From CBDCGJ01 sp965216645 (GTDB lineage Bacteria > Pseudomonadota > Alphaproteobacteria > GCA-2731375): a stretch of 64,000 nt of DNA. The notes beneath the pieces are model-generated. The model did no database searches and was not told the origin of the DNA. It was given only the letters and a program-made list of their open reading frames with translations. Positions 7,675 to 16,554 of this stretch are shown here, piece by piece. Location: the NCBI GenBank assembly GCA_965216645.1, contig CBDCGJ010000047.1, forward strand, positions 62,001-126,000. The letters run 5' to 3'. The translations under genes were made by a program, and so were the position numbers. How positions within the stretch are numbered: position 1 is the first letter of the stretch; each line of letters starts with the position of its first letter.

Positions 7675-8820
7675 CTAGTTTTGCCGATTTTCGGAAATGG
7701 CGGCGAGCGTGCGGGCCAGGAGTTTGATCTCGCTGCGGATCTCGGAGATCGCCTGATCCCGGCCGTCGCGGTTGTCTTCCAACATGCGCTGCATATAGAC
7801 GTCCAAATTGCGTAGGTGATTCCGGCTCGTTTCGTCCATGCCGCCACCGGCGCTCTGCACGAGCGTCGAAGCCATGCGTTCCATGGCCGAGCGCAATTCC
7901 CGATGATTTTCGGCCATTTCGGTCAGGACGGACTGCTCCACCTTCATCTGGTCGGTAAGGGAGGCCAAGCGTTCGGACAGCGACAACAGCGCCTGATGGC
8001 TCGAGACGCGGCCGTCTTCGTTCCGGGCGATGATCCGCTGCAGATTTTCAAGACTGTCGGCGGTCTGTTCGAGCAGGGCCTGGACGTAGACCGGAACGGA
8101 GGTTTCGCCCTCGACACCGACACCGCCGCCGGATATCCGCGTATGGGTGGAGAGCCATTCCTCCAGTTCGTTATAGAACCGGTTCTGCGCTTGGCTCGCC
8201 TGCAGTTCGAGAAAACCGAGGATCAGGCTGCTGGCCAGTCCGAACAGGGACGACGAGAAGGCGACGCTCATACCGGCCAGCGGACTTTTAAGGCCGGCTT
8301 TCAAATCGCTGAACAGCTTGGCGAAGTCGCCGGCGCCGACCGACAGTCCCCCGATGGTGTCGCCGACCGCGCCGACCGTGGTCAGCAATCCCCAGAAAGT
8401 ACCGAGCAGACCGAGGAAGATGAGCAGGCCGATGAGGTAGCGGCTAATGTCGCGATTCTCGTCCAAACGCGCCGAGATGCCATCCAGGATGGACCGCATG
8501 GCCATCGCGGACAACCGCATCCGTCCCTGATGCTCGGCCAGCATGGTGGCCATGGAGGCCAGCATGACCGGCGCCCTGGGCGCGGCGGCGGTGAAATGAT
8601 CGGCCTGAAAACTCTCGATCCAATCGACCTCGGGCCGCAGCGCAATCACCTGCTTAAAGGTGTAGCCGATGCCGCAGACCAGCAGAAAAAGGATCAGGCC
8701 GTTGAGAATTATGTTGGCCTGGAAGGCGTCGAATAACTGCTGCCAAACGAGGGCTGAAACGATCAAAACGATAACCACGAACCCGATCATGCGGGTCAGA
8801 AATGCGGTTGGCCTAGTCAC
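7675..8820 (-). CDS. MotA/TolQ/ExbB-family proton channel protein
   Basis: 381 residues. Hydrophobic segments lie at about 10-28 and 35-55, and the conserved channel pair follows: YLIGLLIFLGLLGTFWGLL (about 124-142) and the SPLAGMSVAFSSSLFGLASS region (about 175-200), which match the last two helices of ExbB/TolQ/MotA. The C-terminal 150 residues are cytoplasmic and helical (LLEQTADSLENLQRIIA, SEIRSEIKLLARTL). The start is taken as GTG at 8820. It is transcribed first in a likely three-gene unit with the OmpA-like partner and the EgtD-like gene. ZorA of Zorya defence has the same general fold and tail, but no ZorC, ZorD or ZorE is present, so I treat this as a separate stator pair. Confidence 0.82.
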   Translation of the reverse strand: MTRPTAFLTRMIGFVVIVLIVSALVWQQLFDAFQANIILNGLILFLLVCGIGYTFKQVIALRPEVDWIESFQADHFTAAAPRAPVMLASMATMLAEHQGRMRLSAMAMRSILDGISARLDENRDISRYLIGLLIFLGLLGTFWGLLTTVGAVGDTIGGLSVGAGDFAKLFSDLKAGLKSPLAGMSVAFSSSLFGLASSLILGFLELQASQAQNRFYNELEEWLSTHTRISGGGVGVEGETSVPVYVQALLEQTADSLENLQRIIARNEDGRVSSHQALLSLSERLASLTDQMKVEQSVLTEMAENHRELRSAMERMASTLVQSAGGGMDETSRNHLRNLDVYMQRMLEDNRDGRDQAISEIRSEIKLLARTLAAISENRQN

Positions 8821-8865
8821 TGCCTTTGGCCCCCTTTTTTATTGATACGCGGCCGCTGAAAATTG

Positions 8866-9678
8866 TCAGCCTACCGTTGCGGTTTGCCGCGATTCTTTGA
8901 GCAAGCGTAAAACTTTACCATGCAAATGATCATTGGTCGCCAAAATGTCGCCGTGCGCCATCGGGTCGGGTTTGCCGTCGGTTGTCGAGACATAGCCGCC
9001 CGCTTCCTTTACCAGTAAAATCCCGGCGGCGATATCCCATGGTGCCAGACCGCGCTCCCAAAACCCGTCGCAGCGTCCGGCGGCAACAAACGCCAGGTCG
9101 AGCGCGGCTGAGCCGAAGCGGCGGACGCCGGCGATCCGCGGCGCAATATGCTTGAGATCGCTCATTAATTCGGCCCCGCCGCCGCGGCCCATATGGGGGA
9201 TACCGGTGGCCAGCACCGCGTCGTCGAGGGACCGGCGGCCGGAAACGCGGATGCGACGATTGTTAAGAAAGGCGCCATGGCCCTTCTCCGCCCAATACAT
9301 CTCATCCGACACCGGACTATGAATGACAGCCGCGGTGATCTCGCCGCGCTCCTCCAGTGCCAGCGAAATCGAGAAGAAGGGTATGCCATGCAGGAAATTG
9401 GTGGTGCCGTCGAGCGGGTCGATGATCCATCGGCGTTCCGGGTCAGCCCCCGTGACGGGTTTGGATTCCTCGCACAAGAAGCCGAATTTCGGTCTGGCCT
9501 TCTGCAGGGCTTCTTTCAAGGTCTGTTCGGCTTTTTGATCGGCGATCGAGACGAAGTCGCCAGGCCCTTTCTTCGAGACCTGAAGGCGTTCGACCTCGCC
9601 GAAATCCCGGATCAGGCCACGGGCCGCCCGCCGCACCGCCTGATGCATGACATTGATGAGAGGAGAATGATGAGCCAT
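8866..9678 (-). CDS. suhB: Inositol monophosphatase family protein
   Basis: 270 residues, full length for the Mg-dependent, Li-sensitive phosphatase family that hydrolyses inositol phosphate and related sugar phosphates in the cytosol. Metal-binding motifs are intact: EES (70-72 region), WIIDPLDGTTNFLHG (about 86-100) and WDIAAGILLVKEAGG near residue 220. It lies 31 bases downstream of the EF-P gene on the same strand, a pairing common in alphaproteobacteria. Paralogues such as CysQ or HisN share the fold; SuhB is the best guess by overall pattern. Confidence 0.88.
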   Translation of the reverse strand: MAHHSPLINVMHQAVRRAARGLIRDFGEVERLQVSKKGPGDFVSIADQKAEQTLKEALQKARPKFGFLCEESKPVTGADPERRWIIDPLDGTTNFLHGIPFFSISLALEERGEITAAVIHSPVSDEMYWAEKGHGAFLNNRRIRVSGRRSLDDAVLATGIPHMGRGGGAELMSDLKHIAPRIAGVRRFGSAALDLAFVAAGRCDGFWERGLAPWDIAAGILLVKEAGGYVSTTDGKPDPMAHGDILATNDHLHGKVLRLLKESRQTATVG

Positions 9679-9709
9679 GCGGGGGATTTTCCGGTTGTTT
9701 CGGCGACGT

Positions 9710-10276
9710 TCAGGTGTCGGCGCGTTTGACGTAGCTGCCGTCTTCGGTACTGATCACCACCCGATCGCCATTATTGACGAAGGGCGGGACGCTCGTCCGC
9801 AGACCGTTTTCCAACAAGGCGGGCTTGTAGGATGCCGCCGCGGTTTGCCCTTTCAAAGCCGGCTCCGTCTCGGTGATTTCGAAGGTGACATGCTCGGGCA
9901 GGGACAAGCCCAAGACTTCGCCCTCATAGCTTTCGATCTGTACCGCCATGCCTTCCTGCAAATAGGGCACCTGATCCTCGATCAAATTCGTATTCAGCTC
10001 GATCTGGTCGTAGGTTTCCGAGTCCATGAAGGTGAAAGCTTCGCCGTCCCCATAGAGATACTGATATTCCCGCTGATCGAGGCGGACCCGTTCCACATTC
10101 TCGGCGGCCCGAAAACGTTCGTTTAGCTTGCTGCCGTCGCGCAGATTGCGGAGCTCGACCTGCAGATAGGCGCCACCCTTACCGGGCTGGGTATGCGCGA
10201 TCTTCACCGCCCGCCACAGGCCGTCCTTATGCTCGATCACATTGCCCGGCCGGATCGCGTTGCCGTTGATCCTCAT
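9710..10276 (-). CDS. efp: Translation elongation factor P
   Basis: 188 residues with the three-domain EF-P fold: an N-terminal KOW-like domain (MRINGNAIRPGNVIEHKDG), the loop HTQPGKGGAY that carries the lysine modified in many bacteria, and C-terminal OB domains ending in VPPFVNNGDRVVISTEDGSY. EF-P relieves ribosome stalling at polyproline; the Pro-rich TolA encoded in this window is a plausible client. An open frame extends upstream to 10345, but the start at 10276 has AGGAG nine bases upstream and the family N-terminus. It is divergent from ridA. Confidence 0.95.
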   Translation of the reverse strand: MRINGNAIRPGNVIEHKDGLWRAVKIAHTQPGKGGAYLQVELRNLRDGSKLNERFRAAENVERVRLDQREYQYLYGDGEAFTFMDSETYDQIELNTNLIEDQVPYLQEGMAVQIESYEGEVLGLSLPEHVTFEITETEPALKGQTAAASYKPALLENGLRTSVPPFVNNGDRVVISTEDGSYVKRADT

Positions 10277-10433
10277 TTTGGGATCTCCTGTATTCCCTCG
10301 ATATGCTGCGCGGCGGAAGCTATCAAGTCGAATGCCAAGACGCAACGCGAATCAGCCATTTTCCGCCGCACGATCGCGGGTTAAGTTCAGGCGATTGAGC
10401 GATTTAATCGAGAACCAATAGGATGAGGCTAGC

Positions 10434-10781
10434 ATGAGCATCACAAGACACCATATCGGCCCGCGGATGAGTCAGGCTGTTGAACATAACGGAGTCGTCT
10501 ATCTGGCCGGGCAAGTCGCCGACGATCCGGACGCCGACATCAAGGCGCAGACCCAATCCTGCCTGGACAAAATCGACAAGCTGCTGGCGGAATGCGGCAC
10601 CAGCAAGTCCAATCTTCTCTGGGCCCAGCTCTGGGTGACCGACATGCGCAACTTCGCCGCTATGAACGAGGTTTGGGATGCCTGGATCGATCCGGCCAAT
10701 CCGCCGGTGCGGGCCGGTTTGTGCAGCGACCTCGCCTCGCCGAAATTTCTTGTCGAAGTCATGGTGATGGCGGCGAAGTAA
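10434..10781 (+). CDS. RidA family protein
   Basis: 115 residues of the YjgF/YER057c/UK114 fold. Enzymes of this family hydrolyse reactive enamine/imine intermediates of PLP enzymes. The C-terminal signature is NPPVRAGLCSDLASPKFLVE followed by VMVMAA, retaining the arginine that binds the substrate carboxylate in true RidA. The N-terminal half has the expected VYLAGQVADDP. SD AGGATGAGG precedes the ATG. It sits alone between divergent efp and convergent thiE. Some RidA subfamilies are not imine deaminases, so the exact activity is open. Confidence 0.88.
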   Translation: MSITRHHIGPRMSQAVEHNGVVYLAGQVADDPDADIKAQTQSCLDKIDKLLAECGTSKSNLLWAQLWVTDMRNFAAMNEVWDAWIDPANPPVRAGLCSDLASPKFLVEVMVMAAK

Positions 10782-10792
10782 AGTCGCCGCAC

Positions 10793-11437
10793 CTATGTCA
10801 AGCTGTCCGTGATCCGTGCGTTGAAATCGCGGATGGCGGCCTCGGGGCCGGCCGGATAGGACCAGACGCCGCCGACGACAGCGAGGAAATCCGCGCCGGC
10901 CTGAACCAGGTCGGCGCAGTTTTCCACGGTGATCCCGCCGATGGCGACGCAAGGCAGTTCGAACAGGTCCTGCCACCAGGTCAGCAAGTCGGGTCGAGCT
11001 CGCGATTTCGGCGCCTTCGTGTCGGTTGGGAAGAAAGCGCCGAAGGCAACGTAATCGGCGCCCGCTTCGCCGGCGGTCATCGCCAAATGCCGGGAATCGT
11101 GACAGGTGACGCCGACGATTTTGTCCTGGCCAAGGAGCTGCCGTGCCTCTTCGTAGGAGGCGTCTTCCTGGCCCACATGGGTACCGTCCGCTTCCATTTC
11201 CACCGCCAGGTCCGGGCGGTCGTTGACCAGGAAGGCGACGTCGTGCGCTTGCGTAATCGGCTGCAGGACCTCGCAGGCCCGTCGAATGCTGTCGTCGTCG
11301 GTGTCTTTGAGACGGAGTTGCAGACAGGCGACGTCGCCGCCGTCCAGCGCGGCACGTAGCTGGTCCGCGAAGATTTCCAACTCGAATGCCGGCGGTGTGA
11401 TCAGATAGAGCCGGCAGGTTCGCTCTTCGTCGCTCAA
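10793..11437 (-). CDS. thiE: Thiamine-phosphate synthase (TTG start)
   Basis: Couples HMP pyrophosphate with the thiazole phosphate to give thiamine monophosphate. The 214-residue TIM barrel shows CLQLRLKD, VNDRPDLA, THVGQED, VGVTCHDSRH, FGAFFPTDTK and the phosphate-binding CVAIGGITVENC. The open frame continues far upstream through pgk in another frame, so the start was chosen at TTG 11437 (SDEERTCRLYLITPP), with AAGGA eight bases upstream; no ATG or GTG fits. It begins 11 bases after the pgk stop, so it is the last gene of the tkt-gap-pgk-thiE unit. Confidence 0.85.
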   Translation of the reverse strand: MSDEERTCRLYLITPPAFELEIFADQLRAALDGGDVACLQLRLKDTDDDSIRRACEVLQPITQAHDVAFLVNDRPDLAVEMEADGTHVGQEDASYEEARQLLGQDKIVGVTCHDSRHLAMTAGEAGADYVAFGAFFPTDTKAPKSRARPDLLTWWQDLFELPCVAIGGITVENCADLVQAGADFLAVVGGVWSYPAGPEAAIRDFNARITDSLT

Positions 11438-11448
11438 CGGGTCGTTCC

Positions 11449-12645
11449 TTACTTCGGCGCCAATGCCGCGACGCCCGGCAGTTCCTTGCCCTCGAGCCAT
11501 TCCAGGAAGGCCCCGCCGGCGGTCGAGATGTAGCTGAAATCGCCGTCGGCGCCGGCATGACGCAGGGCTGCGACCGTATCTCCGCCACCGGCCACCGTTG
11601 TCATACTGCCGTCCCGGCTCAGCTTCGCGGCCGCCTTGGCGATGACATTGGTGCCTTCGTCGAAAGGCGGAAACTCGAACGCGCCCATGGGGCCGTTCCA
11701 AACCAGGGTTTTGAATTCGGCCAACCGCGCCGCCAATTGTTGCCGGCTGCGCGGACCGATATCCAAGATCATCATCTCATCCGGCACCTTGCGGACATCG
11801 ATACTGGCGTTGTCGACATGGGCGGCCAGTTCCCTTGCCACGGCCACGTCGACCGGCAACATGATTTCGCACCCGGCGTTATCGGCCTTTGCCATGATCG
11901 CGCGCGCCGTTTCGGCCAGGTCTTCCTCGCACAGCGAGGCGCCGACGGCGATACCTTGGGCGAACAGGAAGGTGTTGGCCATGCCGCCGCCGATGATCAG
12001 GGCGTCGACCCGGCCGATCAGGTTGGTCAACACGTCGAGTTTGCTGGATACCTTGGCGCCGCCGACCAATGCCGCCACCGGCCGCTCCGGATTGGCCAAG
12101 GCCTTGTCCAGGGCCAGCAACTCAGCGGCCATGTTCAGTCCGGCGGCCGCGGGCAACAGATGGGCCAAAGCCTCCGTCGACGCATGCGCGCGATGGGCGC
12201 AGGAGAAGGCGTCGTTGACGTACGCGTCGCCGTTCGCCGCCAACGCCTGGGCGAAGTCGCTGTCATTGGCTTCTTCGCCGGCATGGAAACGGAGGTTTTC
12301 GAGAAGCGCTACGCCGCCATCCCGCAGTTCTTCAACACAAGTACGCGCTTCCTCGCCCACGCAATCGCCGGCGAACGCCACCTCCGCATCAATCACCGCG
12401 GAGAGCGAGGGGACGACTGGCGCCAACGACATCTCGGCCCGGCGCTCCCCTTTCGGTCGACCGAAATGTGACAGCAGCACGGTCTTGGCGCCGCGGTCCC
12501 GGAGATTGCGGATCGTCGGGACAGCCCGGTCGATGCGGGTGGTATCCGTCACCGCGCCGTCTTGCATGGGGACGTTCAGGTCGACGCGAACCAGCACCCG
12601 CCGGCCTTCCACCGGCAGGTCGTCGAGAGCTTGGAATGCGGCCAT
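11449..12645 (-). CDS. pgk: Phosphoglycerate kinase
   Basis: 398 residues, full length. It transfers phosphate between 1,3-bisphosphoglycerate and ADP. Visible motifs are VLVRVDLNVP (near 18-27), the substrate-binding LLSHFGRPKG, ALLENLRFH, the GGAKVSSKLDVL hinge region, IIGGGMANTF and the nucleotide-binding VAGGGDTVAAL near the C-terminus. It lies three bases downstream of gap and is co-directional with tkt and thiE. No fructose-bisphosphate aldolase follows, unlike in many alphaproteobacteria. Confidence 0.96.
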   Translation of the reverse strand: MAAFQALDDLPVEGRRVLVRVDLNVPMQDGAVTDTTRIDRAVPTIRNLRDRGAKTVLLSHFGRPKGERRAEMSLAPVVPSLSAVIDAEVAFAGDCVGEEARTCVEELRDGGVALLENLRFHAGEEANDSDFAQALAANGDAYVNDAFSCAHRAHASTEALAHLLPAAAGLNMAAELLALDKALANPERPVAALVGGAKVSSKLDVLTNLIGRVDALIIGGGMANTFLFAQGIAVGASLCEEDLAETARAIMAKADNAGCEIMLPVDVAVARELAAHVDNASIDVRKVPDEMMILDIGPRSRQQLAARLAEFKTLVWNGPMGAFEFPPFDEGTNVIAKAAAKLSRDGSMTTVAGGGDTVAALRHAGADGDFSYISTAGGAFLEWLEGKELPGVAALAPK

Positions 12646-12648
12646 GGT

Positions 12649-13656
12649 TTAGCCGAGCTTGGCCATTGCCACCGCGGTGTCGCTCATCCGGTTCGAGAAA
12701 CCCCACTCGTTGTCGTACCAGGACAACACCCGAACGAAGCGCTTGTCGATCACCTGCGTCTGGCTGAGATCGAAGGTGGAGCTGGCCGGATTGTGATTGA
12801 AATCCGTCGACACCAACGGTTCGTCGTTCACCATCAACACGCCTTTCAGCTTGCCTTTGGACGCCTTGACCATGGCGTTATTCACTTCCTCGACAGATGT
12901 CGGTTTGGCCGAGCGGAACGTCAGATCGATCAGCGAGACATTGGCGGTTGGAATGCGGATGGCGGTGCCGTCAAGCTTGCCGTCCAATTCCGGCAGAACA
13001 AGGCCGACCGCGCGGGCCGCACCGGTCGAGGTCGGAATGGCCGACATCGCCGCGCTACGGGCGCGGTAAAGATCTTTGTGCAAGGTGTCGAGCACCGGTT
13101 GGTCGCCGGTATAGGCATGCACGGTGGTCATGAAACCCTGGCTGATGCCGACCGCCTTGTTCAAAACGGCCGCCACCGGCGCTAGGCAGTTAGTGGTGCA
13201 GGAGGCGTTGGAAATCACCTTATGCGACTTGCGCAACTTGTTGTGGTTGACGCCATAGACCACCGTCAGATCGGCGTTCGTCGCCGGTGCGGACACGAGC
13301 ACCCGTTTAGCGCCGGCGTCGAGATGGGCACCTGCCGTTTCCTTGCTGGTGAATATGCCCGTGCATTCGAGGGCGACGTCCACGCCCAGGTTATCCCATG
13401 GCAGCTCGGCCGGATTGCGTTCCGACAGGACCTTGATCACGCCATTGCCGATATTGATGCCGGTCTTGGTGGTCTTCACCGTGCCGGGGAACGGGCCGTG
13501 CACCGAATCGTAACGCAGCAGATGCGCATTGGTTTCGACGGGTCCCAGGTCGTTGATCGCAACCACCTGAATGTCCTTGCGTCCGGATTCGTGAATCGCG
13601 CGTAGAACATTGCGGCCGATCCGGCCAAATCCGTTGATGGCAACACGAACTACCAT
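12649..13656 (-). CDS. gap: Glyceraldehyde-3-phosphate dehydrogenase, type I
   Basis: 335 residues. The NAD-binding start VRVAINGFGRIGRNVLRA, the catalytic cysteine in NASCTTNCLAPVA (near 150), the TGDQ phosphate site, and the C-terminal SWYDNEWGFSNR are all intact. It oxidises glyceraldehyde 3-phosphate to 1,3-bisphosphoglycerate, feeding pgk. An upstream TTG at 13671 is in frame, but ATG 13656 has AAGGAG six bases before it. It starts 18 bases after the tkt stop, so the three central-carbon genes form one operon. Confidence 0.96.
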   Translation of the reverse strand: MVVRVAINGFGRIGRNVLRAIHESGRKDIQVVAINDLGPVETNAHLLRYDSVHGPFPGTVKTTKTGINIGNGVIKVLSERNPAELPWDNLGVDVALECTGIFTSKETAGAHLDAGAKRVLVSAPATNADLTVVYGVNHNKLRKSHKVISNASCTTNCLAPVAAVLNKAVGISQGFMTTVHAYTGDQPVLDTLHKDLYRARSAAMSAIPTSTGAARAVGLVLPELDGKLDGTAIRIPTANVSLIDLTFRSAKPTSVEEVNNAMVKASKGKLKGVLMVNDEPLVSTDFNHNPASSTFDLSQTQVIDKRFVRVLSWYDNEWGFSNRMSDTAVAMAKLG

Positions 13657-13674
13657 TCGTTTCTCCTTCAATCT

Positions 13675-15675
13675 CTATTTCTTTGAACGTTGTTTGACCT
13701 GTTCCAGCACCGCTTCCGGCGTGATGCCGAAATGGTTGTACAGATCTTTTGCCGGCGCCGACGCGCCGAATCCAGTCATGCCGACGAAGCCGCCATTCTC
13801 GCCTGTATAGCGCCGCCAACCCATCTCGATACCGGCTTCGATCGCCACACGCACCGTATCGGGACGCAGGGTTTCCTCGCGATAGCTGGCGCTTTGCGCA
13901 TCGAACAGTTCCCAGCAGGGCATGGACACAACGCGTGTCGCGACGCCGGCGCTCTGCAACAGATTGCGCGCTTGGACGGCGAGGCCGATTTCGGAGCCGC
14001 TGGCGAGCAGTGTGGCCTGCGCCTCGCCTTCCGCCGCGATCAATTCGTAACCGCCGCGGGCGACCTTGTTTTCATCGGCGATATCCAAACGGACAGCCGG
14101 GACGCTTTGTCGGGTTAGCGCCAGGACCGAAGGCCTATCTTTCGTCCGCAGCGCGCAATGCCAGGCTTCCGCCACTTCCACTGCATCTGCTGGTCGGAAC
14201 ACCAGCAAATTCGGGATCGCCCGCAGGCTCGCCAAATGCTCGACCGGTTGGTGGGTCGGTCCATCCTCGCCCAGACCGATGCTGTCGTGCGTCATCACAT
14301 AGATCACCCGCTGATGCATCAGGGCGGAGAGCCGGATCGCCGGCCGGCAATAATCGGTAAAGACCAGAAAAGTGCCGCCATAGGGGATAACCCCGCCATG
14401 CAGCGCCATGCCGTTCATGGCCGCGGCCATGCCGTGCTCGCGGACGCCGTAGTAGAGATAGTCGCCGTTATAGTCTCCGGCCACGATCGACTTGTGATTG
14501 CCGGTTTTGGTGTTGTTGGATCCGGTCAAGTCGGCGGAACCGCCCACCAGCGCCGGTACGGCCTGCGTCAAGACCTCCAGCGTTTTTCCAGACGATTGGC
14601 GGGTCGCGCGAATCGGTTTCTCCGCCACCAATTCCTCGATATGCGTCGCCACAGTCTCGTCGAAGTCGGGCGGCAGGTCGCCGAAGAGCGCCGCCATCAT
14701 CTCCGACCGTTTGTCGTCGGAAAGCGCGCCGACCCGCTCATTCCAGGCTTGCGATTTCTCGGCGCCTCGAGCCCCGGCGGTGCGCCAGGCCGACAATACT
14801 TTTTCCGGGATCTCGAATGGCGCGTGAGGCCAATCGAGATTTTCGCGGGTGCCGGCAATTTCCTCCTCGCCGAGCGGGGCGCCATGGGCGGCAGAAGTGC
14901 CGACTTTCGTCGGTGCGCCGTAAGCGATTTCGGTTCGGCAGGCGATCAGGCTGGGTCGATCATTTTTCCGTGCCGTGGCGATCGCCGTCATGATCGCCGC
15001 CGGATCGTGACCGTCGACGGCGTCGATCGTCCAACCACAGGCGCTGAACCGGGCCAGTTGATCGTCGCTGACCGACAGCTCCGTACCGCCATCGATGGTG
15101 ATGCCGTTATCGTCGAACAGCACGATTAACCTATTCAGTTTCAAATGGCCGGCGAGCGATATCGCTTCGTGGCTGATACCTTCCATCAGGCAGCCGTCGC
15201 CGGCAATGACATAGGTAAAATGGTCGACAAAATCGTCGCCGAAGCGCGCGTTCAACACTCGCTCTGCCAAGGCCATCCCAACCGCGTTGGCGATACCTTG
15301 TCCCAGCGGTCCCGTTGTGGTTTCGATTCCGGCCAGCTCGCCATATTCGGGATGACCAGCTGTGGCGCTCCCGAGTTGGCGGAACTTACGCAGTTGCTCG
15401 ATCGTCGCGTCCTCGTAGCCGGTCAGGTAAAGCAAGGCGTAAAGCAGCATGGAGCCGTGCCCGGCCGAGAGGACGAAACGGTCCCGATCCGGCCAGCGCG
15501 GGTCGGTGGGATCGAACTTCAAAAACTCGCTGAACAGGACGGTGGCGACATCGGCCATACCCATGGGCATGCCGGGATGTCCCGAATTCGCCTTCTGCAC
15601 CGCGTCCATGGATAAGGCGCGAATCGCATTGGCCATCGGTTTGTGGCCGACAGTTTTGGGCTCGCTGTCACTCAT
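13675..15675 (-). CDS. tkt: Transketolase
   Basis: 666 residues, full length, thiamine-diphosphate dependent. ANAIRALSMDAVQKANSGHP opens the protein; the ThDP/Mg motif is GDGCLMEGISHEA; the second half has YYGVREHGMAAAMNG and THDSIGLGEDGPTHQPVEHL. It transfers two-carbon units in the pentose phosphate or Calvin-type cycle. It is the first gene of the minus-strand unit tkt-gap-pgk-thiE; the presence of thiE fits the need for thiamine diphosphate. No RuBisCO or phosphoribulokinase is visible, so a heterotrophic role is assumed. Confidence 0.96.
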   Translation of the reverse strand: MSDSEPKTVGHKPMANAIRALSMDAVQKANSGHPGMPMGMADVATVLFSEFLKFDPTDPRWPDRDRFVLSAGHGSMLLYALLYLTGYEDATIEQLRKFRQLGSATAGHPEYGELAGIETTTGPLGQGIANAVGMALAERVLNARFGDDFVDHFTYVIAGDGCLMEGISHEAISLAGHLKLNRLIVLFDDNGITIDGGTELSVSDDQLARFSACGWTIDAVDGHDPAAIMTAIATARKNDRPSLIACRTEIAYGAPTKVGTSAAHGAPLGEEEIAGTRENLDWPHAPFEIPEKVLSAWRTAGARGAEKSQAWNERVGALSDDKRSEMMAALFGDLPPDFDETVATHIEELVAEKPIRATRQSSGKTLEVLTQAVPALVGGSADLTGSNNTKTGNHKSIVAGDYNGDYLYYGVREHGMAAAMNGMALHGGVIPYGGTFLVFTDYCRPAIRLSALMHQRVIYVMTHDSIGLGEDGPTHQPVEHLASLRAIPNLLVFRPADAVEVAEAWHCALRTKDRPSVLALTRQSVPAVRLDIADENKVARGGYELIAAEGEAQATLLASGSEIGLAVQARNLLQSAGVATRVVSMPCWELFDAQSASYREETLRPDTVRVAIEAGIEMGWRRYTGENGGFVGMTGFGASAPAKDLYNHFGITPEAVLEQVKQRSKK

Positions 15676-15832
15676 TGACGGGTCTCACTTCGCTGCTGCC
15701 GCGGCGGCACGGGATTGGCGGGTGGTGGCGGGAAGTCCGAAATTTCGCCAAGATCGCGCCTGGGACGATTGCCGGCGCAAGATGACGGGCGGGGGCGCAA
15801 TCGTCAACCGGTGAATTCCTTGCACAGACCCA

Positions 15833-15862
15833 TTGACGCGTTTCTTGCCGGACCTCTATCAT
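15833..15862 (+). promoter_or_regulatory. Predicted sigma-70-type promoter of the zapA operon
   Basis: TTGACG (15833-15838) and TATCAT (15857-15862) are separated by 18 bases, in the intergenic region between divergent tkt and the DUF4164/zapA unit. Prediction from sequence only. Confidence 0.45.
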
Positions 15863-15929
15863 TTACAAACCACTAGCCGCGACATTTTGTGGCGAGCTTG
15901 AAGCGAATAGGCGGCGGCGAATATCGAAA

Positions 15930-16211
15930 ATGGCGGATTTGGAACAACTTAAGGCGCAGTTATCCCAGTCGGTCGAACGTCTCGAAGCGGCTGCGGCATC
16001 GCCGCAACCACCGGCGGACTTCGACCGGATTGTCGAGCATCGCGATGTGTTGATCGCCGAAGTGGCGAAGTTGAAGGCGGGAGAGGCGCATTTGAAAGCG
16101 GAGCTTGGGAACCTGAAAAAAAGATATGCGATGTTGCAAAAAGTGACGAATCGGGTAAGCGGTGGCCTCGACAACGCCATCGCCGAAATTGAAAACGTGT
16201 TGGACAGTTAG
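15930..16211 (+). CDS. Small coiled-coil protein (DUF4164-like)
   Basis: 93 residues, almost entirely predicted helix with heptads: LEQLKAQLSQSVERLEAAA, HRDVLIAEVAKLKAGEAHL, then LKKRYAMLQKVTNRVSGGLD. No signal peptide or membrane segment. It lies two bases before zapA, a conserved alphaproteobacterial arrangement, so a role in Z-ring or septum biology beside ZapA is plausible but not shown. The ribosome-binding site is weak. Family assignment rests on size, composition and neighbourhood. Confidence 0.75.
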   Translation: MADLEQLKAQLSQSVERLEAAAASPQPPADFDRIVEHRDVLIAEVAKLKAGEAHLKAELGNLKKRYAMLQKVTNRVSGGLDNAIAEIENVLDS

Positions 16212-16213
16212 CC

Positions 16214-16540
16214 ATGGCACAGGTGACCGCAACCATTAACGGCCGAGATTATCAAATAGCCTGCGCCGATGGTGAGGAAGAGCATGTCTGCAATCTTCTC
16301 GATACCATCGCCGGTCACGTCAGCGCGTTGGTTCAGGATGTGGGGCAAGTCGGGGAAGCACAGCTTTTGCTGTTTGCCGCCCTGGTCCTCGCCGACGAAT
16401 TGGATGAGTTGCATCAGGAGTATGAGCTGCTGGAAGCCGGCAACGAAGAAGAAGAACAGTTCGGCGGCGAAGATCATGCCGCCGTTTCGGCCCTTATTTC
16501 CCGCATCGACGCGGTTGCGGCCCGGCTGCAGAACCCTTAG
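16214..16540 (+). CDS. zapA: Cell division protein ZapA
   Basis: 108 residues. The ZapA fold is recognisable from VTATINGRDYQIACADGEEE at the start, LLDTIAGHVSAL in the middle and the helix QLLLFAALVLADELDELHQE. ZapA tetramers crosslink FtsZ filaments at midcell. The C-terminus is acidic (EEEEQFGGEDHAA). It is followed directly by 6S RNA and the formyltetrahydrofolate cyclo-ligase gene, an order conserved across Proteobacteria, which supports the call. Confidence 0.9.
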   Translation: MAQVTATINGRDYQIACADGEEEHVCNLLDTIAGHVSALVQDVGQVGEAQLLLFAALVLADELDELHQEYELLEAGNEEEEQFGGEDHAAVSALISRIDAVAARLQNP

Positions 16541-16554
16541 GTAGGACATGTGGC

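Noticed and set aside
6289..8820. Zorya-type anti-phage system
   Set aside because: ZorA/ZorB-like architecture is present but no ZorC, ZorD or ZorE-like gene lies on either side, and the neighbours are housekeeping (suhB, efp).
10404..11588. 394-residue minus-strand frame across ridA, thiE and pgk
   Set aside because: Arg-rich shadow that crosses three recognised genes in other frames.
11557..12652. Two long plus-strand frames over pgk
   Set aside because: Antisense shadows; pgk on the minus strand is complete and conserved.
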